Assembly (NCBI GenBank): GCA_021157645.1
Contig: JAGGWC010000041.1
Span: 1 to 9,480 of the forward strand
Source: Candidatus Cloacimonadota bacterium
GTDB lineage: Bacteria > Cloacimonadota > Cloacimonadia > Cloacimonadales > TCS61
DNA: 9,480 bases
Direction of reading: 5' to 3'
The notes under the pieces are model-generated. The model was not told the DNA's origin. It ran no database searches and was given only the letters and a program-made list of their open reading frames with translations. The position numbers and the translations under genes were made by a program. Each line of letters begins with the position of its first letter. Position 1 is the stretch's first letter. Positions 5,695-9,480 of the stretch are shown piece by piece.

Positions 5695-8076
5695 ATGAAA
5701 ACTGGGATTTTTCTATGTGAATGCGGTGGTAATATTTCCAATACAATAGATTTGGAAAACGTTAAAAAACACCTAAATGATGAAGATGAAGAAGTTATTG
5801 TAAAAATACACGGGAATATGTGTTCCGGAGCAGGACAGAAACTATTAATTGATGAAGCCAAAAAACATGGATTGGATAAGATAGTTGTTTCTGCATGTTC
5901 TCCGCATTTCCACGAAAAAACATTTCGCGGAGCTATGAAAAAAGCAGGTTTGAATCCCTATAATTTGGAAATTGCCAATCTGCGTGAACATTGCTCCTGG
6001 ATTCATAAAGATATTCCCAAAGTAGCTACTGAGAAAGCCAAGGAAATTGTGGATGCGGCTAAAGCCAAGGCCGAACTTGATTATGCTCTTGAAGAAAAAA
6101 TGATGAAACTTGGTAATGAAGTTTTGGTGATCGGAGGTGGAATTGCCGGCATTCAAACTTCACTCGATTTGGCTGATTCAGGAAAGAAAGTAACTTTAAT
6201 TGAAAAGCTGCCGACACTTGGTGGAAAAATGGCGATTCTTACTAAAACATTTCCTACAGAAGATTGTGCTGCTTGCATTATCTCTCCCAAAATGGCAGCA
6301 GTGATAGATCATCCCAATATTACACTTCACACTAATACCGAAATTCAAGATATTGCGGGGCATAGATTGCATTTTGAAGCAAAAGTTATCAAGCATCCCC
6401 GATATATAAAAGATAGTATCGATATGGATCAGTGTTTGATCTGTAATAAATGCAAAGAAGTCTGTCCGGTTTCTCAGCCAAATTATTGGGAACAGGGAAT
6501 TATGAATCGTGAAGCTATTTATATTCCTGCACCTCACGCAATCCCCTATAAATATCTAATTGATGCAGAAACTTGCTTACACTTTGTTGATGGATCGTGC
6601 AATAAATGTGCTGAAGTTTGTCCTCAGAACGTAATCGATTTTGGGCAAAAAGCAGAAGAACTAAATATTGCAGTTGATGCCGTTGTGGTTGCTACCGGTT
6701 TTGACATTTTTGATGCAAAACGTAAGCCTGTATTTGGTTATGGAAAATATGAAAACGTAGTAACATCTTTAGAGATGGAGCGTATTGTAGATCATATTGT
6801 TGAAAAGGATCCACCTAGAAAAGTTGGGAAAAGAGTTGCCTTTGTGCAATGTGTAGGCTCTCGTGACAAACAAATCGGAAATGAATATTGCTCTCGCGTT
6901 TGTTGTATGTATTCTATAAAACTGGCGTCTCTGCTTAAACAAGCAAAACCAGAAGTAGACATATACATTTTTTATACAGATATTCGAGCATTTGGTAAAG
7001 GCTATGAAGAATATTATAAACGATCACAAGAAATGGGAATAAAATTTATTCGAGGTAAACCATCTCATTTTACTGAAGTTAAAGAGACAAAACAAGTGAT
7101 ACTAACAGTTGAAGATACATTGTCGCGAGATATCATTGAGACCGAATTTGATCTGGTTGTTTTAGCTAATGGTTTGGAATTGAGCAAATCATCGGATATT
7201 GTGGCAGATTCATTGAAACTGGCAAAAAGTGATGATGGCTTTTTCAAAGAAGCTCATCCTAAATATAAACCGGTAGATACGCTTGTGGAAGGAGTTTTCT
7301 TATCCGGCACAGCACAAGGTCCTAAAGATATTCCGGATACTGTAGCACAGGCAAGTGCAGCAGCGGCTAGGGTTATGGCAACTTTGGCGCAAAAAGAGTT
7401 TGCGCTCGATCCTGTTCTGGCATTTGTAAATTCTGATATTTGTGATGGCTGTGAAAAATGTCTGGATAATTGTCCTCCTAAAGCAATTTCGATGAATAAT
7501 GAAGGTAAGGCTGAAATTAATGAAGCGCTTTGTCTTGGTTGCGGCTCGTGTATAACAAGTTGTCCGTTGGAAGCAATTGATTTGAATTATTATACAAGCA
7601 AACAAATATATGCAGAGATCGAAGCCTCCTTGCACTTGAAAAATGAAAATGAAAAACGTATTTTAGTTTTTGCTGATAATAATACAACTTATAGGTTGAT
7701 TGATGCTTGTGGAGTAAGAAAAATGAAATATACTAATTATGCACGAGTTCTTCGGGTTCCCAGTGTAAGCAGAATTAGCCCGAATCTTATCGAGTTTGCT
7801 TTTGCAAAAGGTGCTGATGCAGTATTTCTGGGAGACAGTCCTGCAAAAGGTTCTCACTTTGAATGGGCAAATAAAACAACGCAAAACAATATAAAAACCG
7901 TACTAAATAAATTCAAGAAGCTTAAGATCGATTCAGATAGATTGATCTTTTCACAATTTACTGCTGCAGACTTAATGAAATTTATAAATGAAATAAACCA
8001 ATTAGCAAATAAAATAGATAAACTAGAGCCAATATCGGAAGATATTAAAAATCAGTTATTTCCAACAAAAAAATAG
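5695..8076 (+). CDS. hdrA: HdrA-type FAD/iron-sulfur subunit fused to a cysteine-free MvhD-like domain
   Basis: HdrA is the cytoplasmic flavin subunit of heterodisulfide reductase, where electrons are split or merged between a low-potential carrier and a disulfide. The 793 residues run in this order. An HdrA N-terminal domain has C8/C10 (CECGG), C43, ACSPHFHE (67-74) and LREHCSWIH (96-104). An FAD site follows with GGGIAG (147-152), DCAACIISPKM (190-200) and ATG (333-335). An inserted ferredoxin pair has cysteines 247/250/253/257 and 294/302/305/309. QCVGSRD...YCSRVCC holds C386, C399, C403 and C404. A second ferredoxin pair has 583/586/589/593 and 613/616/619/623. A C-terminal MvhD/FlpD-like domain spans about 655-775. 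That size and order resemble fused HdrA2 proteins such as the one I recall from Methanosarcina. The MvhD-like part lacks its cluster cysteines. AAGGAG (5678-5683) serves the ATG with an 11-nt gap. Confidence 0.93.
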   Translation: MKTGIFLCECGGNISNTIDLENVKKHLNDEDEEVIVKIHGNMCSGAGQKLLIDEAKKHGLDKIVVSACSPHFHEKTFRGAMKKAGLNPYNLEIANLREHCSWIHKDIPKVATEKAKEIVDAAKAKAELDYALEEKMMKLGNEVLVIGGGIAGIQTSLDLADSGKKVTLIEKLPTLGGKMAILTKTFPTEDCAACIISPKMAAVIDHPNITLHTNTEIQDIAGHRLHFEAKVIKHPRYIKDSIDMDQCLICNKCKEVCPVSQPNYWEQGIMNREAIYIPAPHAIPYKYLIDAETCLHFVDGSCNKCAEVCPQNVIDFGQKAEELNIAVDAVVVATGFDIFDAKRKPVFGYGKYENVVTSLEMERIVDHIVEKDPPRKVGKRVAFVQCVGSRDKQIGNEYCSRVCCMYSIKLASLLKQAKPEVDIYIFYTDIRAFGKGYEEYYKRSQEMGIKFIRGKPSHFTEVKETKQVILTVEDTLSRDIIETEFDLVVLANGLELSKSSDIVADSLKLAKSDDGFFKEAHPKYKPVDTLVEGVFLSGTAQGPKDIPDTVAQASAAAARVMATLAQKEFALDPVLAFVNSDICDGCEKCLDNCPPKAISMNNEGKAEINEALCLGCGSCITSCPLEAIDLNYYTSKQIYAEIEASLHLKNENEKRILVFADNNTTYRLIDACGVRKMKYTNYARVLRVPSVSRISPNLIEFAFAKGADAVFLGDSPAKGSHFEWANKTTQNNIKTVLNKFKKLKIDSDRLIFSQFTAADLMKFINEINQLANKIDKLEPISEDIKNQLFPTKK

Positions 8077-8088
8077 AAGGGAAAACTT

Positions 8089-8493
8089 ATGGCAAAAAAG
8101 ATAAAACTGAATGATAAAAATACTGAATTTTACGAAAAGATAGTAGAATTAAGTGGTGAACAAGTTGCTCTTTGTGATCAATGCGGAACCTGTTCAGGAG
8201 GCTGTCCTTTCATAGAAGAAATGGATATCAATCCTTCTGAAATTATGCGGAAAGTAATGCTCGGACAAAAGGAAGTAATGGATTCCAGAACAATGTGGAT
8301 CTGTGCTTCTTGCTTTACGTGCACGGTACGATGTCCTCGCGAACTTGATGTTTCTAAAGTTGCAGAAGCGTTGCGTCAGGTGAAACTCCGAACAGCAATA
8401 GATGAGATTAATATTGCAACCATTCCAAAAGAAGAAGCAAAAAAATTACCAACAATTGCAATTGTTGGTAATTTTAGAAAATTTACAGGTTAA
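8089..8493 (+). CDS. hdrC: HdrC-type heterodisulfide reductase iron-sulfur subunit
   Basis: HdrC is the small cytoplasmic electron wire between HdrA and HdrB. Two [4Fe-4S] motifs are visible in 134 residues: CDQCGTCSGGCP (C29, C32, C35, C39) and CASCFTCTVRCP (C72, C75, C78, C82). The helical tail DVSKVAEALRQ and the ending IAIVGNFRKFTG look like bacterial short-form HdrC proteins, so the protein seems complete although shorter than the roughly 180 residues of methanogen versions. There are no membrane segments, which argues against an HdrE- or DsrK-linked membrane form. The start follows hdrA by 12 bp with AAGGG (8077-8081) upstream. Codons 118-129 contain a perfect 34-bp palindrome, listed separately. 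It is co-oriented with hdrB, 53 bp downstream. Confidence 0.92.
   Translation: MAKKIKLNDKNTEFYEKIVELSGEQVALCDQCGTCSGGCPFIEEMDINPSEIMRKVMLGQKEVMDSRTMWICASCFTCTVRCPRELDVSKVAEALRQVKLRTAIDEINIATIPKEEAKKLPTIAIVGNFRKFTG
8442..8475. repeat. Perfect 34-bp palindrome inside the 3' end of hdrC
   Basis: The left arm AAAATTACCAACAATTG (8442-8458) is followed with no spacer by its exact reverse complement (8459-8475). All 17 pairs match. In RNA it would form a long stem with a tight loop, ending 18 nt before the last base of the hdrC stop codon and 71 nt before hdrB. A weaker 6-bp hairpin (8508-8513 with 8518-8523, loop TATC) follows in the gap. The tail after the stem (AGAAAATTT) is not a good terminator tract. 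It encodes the conserved KLPTIAIVGNF segment, so coding and palindrome constraints coincide. It may be an mRNA stability or attenuation element, or a binding site for a dimeric regulator. Confidence 0.8.
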
Positions 8494-8546
8494 AGTAAAA
8501 TGAGATTGTTTGCTATCGCAAGCCAACTCTTATAAGGAGAAAATAG

Positions 8547-9446
8547 ATGAAAATACCTTATTTTCCAGGTTGTACATTAAAAACAACAGCAAAGAATTTT
8601 GAAACATCGGCGATTGCATCTGCAAAAAAAATAGGCATTGAATTTGTTGAATTAGACCGTTGGAATTGTTGCGGTGCGGTGTCATCCTTAACAAGTGATG
8701 ACTTAATGAAACACCTCGCTCCTGTTCGTAATTTCTTAAGAGTTCAAGAAATGAATAAACAGGGAATTGTGGAAAATGAAAATAGAATGCTTACTCTTTG
8801 TTCAATGTGCTATAATACACTTAGTTTATCAAATAAGCGAATGAAAGAAAATTCAGATGATTTGCAAAAAATTAACGATTTTATGCATCGAGAAGAGGAA
8901 AATTATGAAGGTAATGTCGATGTCGTTCATTTTCTTTCTATTCTGGATGAATTCGGATTTGACAAATTAGCCCAAAAAGTTACAAAACCGCTGAAAAATA
9001 TGAAAATTGCTTCCTATTACGGATGTACTCTTTTAAGACCTAAAAGTGTAGGTATCGATGATACTGAGGATCCTAAAATTTTAGAAAATTTTGTTAAAGC
9101 TCTTGGAGCTGATGCTATAGATTGGGATGCAAAAAGCCGTTGTTGCGGAAGTTATCATACAGTAAATAATATCGATATTGTTTACAGATTAGTTCAGGGA
9201 ATTGTTGATGATGCAAAGAAAAATGAAGCTGATGCAATCATAACTTCCTGTCCGCTGTGTGCTTTTAATCTCGATGTTCGTCAAAGTGAAATAAAAGATA
9301 AAAATCCCGATTATCAAACTCTTCCCATCTACTATTTTACGCAACTGATGGGGCTTGCTCTGGAAATTGATAAACAAGATCTGGGATTGGAATTCAATAA
9401 GATCGAACCTGAAAAATTATTAAAAAAATTAAATTTATTATCCTGA
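8547..9446 (+). CDS. hdrB: HdrB-type heterodisulfide reductase catalytic subunit
   Basis: HdrB carries the disulfide-reducing site. In the methanogen enzyme two non-cubane [4Fe-4S] clusters held by CCG motifs cleave CoM-S-S-CoB. Both motifs are complete in these 299 residues. The first has C9 (PGC), C41-C42 (NCCG), C85 and C88 (CSMC). The second has C160 (YGC), C199-C200 (RCCG), C235 and C238 (CPLC). The C42-C85 interval is 42 residues, somewhat longer than the 35-36 usually quoted for the motif, so a small insertion is likely there. The retained ligands argue for a working thiol/disulfide site, but a bacterium would not be expected to use CoM and CoB, so the substrate is unknown. AAGGAG (8534-8539) lies 7 nt before the ATG. 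The gene order A-C-B and spacing point to one operon with hdrA and hdrC. Confidence 0.93.
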   Translation: MKIPYFPGCTLKTTAKNFETSAIASAKKIGIEFVELDRWNCCGAVSSLTSDDLMKHLAPVRNFLRVQEMNKQGIVENENRMLTLCSMCYNTLSLSNKRMKENSDDLQKINDFMHREEENYEGNVDVVHFLSILDEFGFDKLAQKVTKPLKNMKIASYYGCTLLRPKSVGIDDTEDPKILENFVKALGADAIDWDAKSRCCGSYHTVNNIDIVYRLVQGIVDDAKKNEADAIITSCPLCAFNLDVRQSEIKDKNPDYQTLPIYYFTQLMGLALEIDKQDLGLEFNKIEPEKLLKKLNLLS

Positions 9447-9469
9447 ATAACTAAGGAGGAATGAGCATA

Positions 9470-9480
9470 ATGGATGCAGA
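9470..9480 (+). CDS. Start of a further gene, cut by the window edge
   Basis: A strong ribosome site, AAGGAGGA (9453-9460), lies just after the hdrB stop. Two in-frame ATGs follow, at 9461 and 9470. The first is only about 1 nt from the ribosome site, so the second (M-D-A...) is the better start at about 9 nt. The product cannot be identified from this fragment. Its position suggests another member of the kor-hdr operon, perhaps an electron-transfer partner for HdrA, but that is inference. Confidence 0.55.

Noticed and set aside
8442..8480. Palindrome as an ordinary intrinsic terminator of hdrC
   Set aside because: The stem is AT-rich, lies inside the coding sequence before the stop, and only AGAAAATTT follows rather than a U-tract.
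8089..8493. HdrC looks truncated at 134 residues
   Set aside because: Both cluster motifs are intact and the ending (NFRKFTG) looks like a natural C-terminus of short bacterial HdrC proteins; the following 53 bp do not continue the frame as a recognisable HdrC tail.

Overview
The window is AT-rich bacterial DNA that reads left to right on the + strand. It has a 580-bp non-coding, repeat-filled leader, then uvrB (581-2575), then a 149-bp gap, then a tightly packed run of seven redox genes (2725-9446). A further gene starts at the right edge. UvrB shows the host is a bacterium. The redox genes show it is an anaerobe that handles low-potential electrons on ferredoxin. Low GC, strong AAGGAG-type ribosome sites and the leader repeats would fit a group such as Cloacimonadota, but the phylum is a guess from general impression only.

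Region 1 (1-580) has no credible gene. It holds several unrelated hairpin or inverted-repeat elements. One is a 56-bp element with a GAAA-capped hairpin and complementary ends. Another is a pair of oppositely oriented hairpins whose stems differ by compensatory base changes. A further hairpin lies immediately before the uvrB start.

Region 2 (581-2575) is a full-length uvrB, unrelated in function to the genes that follow.

Region 3 (2725-5620) is korD-korA-korB-korC, the four subunits of a 2-oxoacid:ferredoxin oxidoreductase, most likely acting on 2-oxoglutarate. Junctions are overlapping or 1 nt apart.

Region 4 (5695-9446) is hdrA-hdrC-hdrB, a soluble heterodisulfide-reductase-like complex. 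HdrA is a 793-residue fusion with a C-terminal MvhD/FlpD-like domain, in which every cysteine expected to hold the [2Fe-2S] cluster has been replaced. HdrB keeps both cysteine-rich CCG motifs. HdrC carries, inside conserved coding sequence near its 3' end, a perfect 34-bp palindrome.

Inferred joint role: Kor exchanges electrons between 2-oxoglutarate and ferredoxin (or the KorD ferredoxin subunit). The flavin of HdrA could link that pool to a disulfide or thiol substrate on HdrB and to a third, unidentified partner. The strongest leads are the Kor-Hdr gene partnership, the cysteine-free MvhD-like domain, the palindrome in hdrC and the covarying hairpin pair in the leader.
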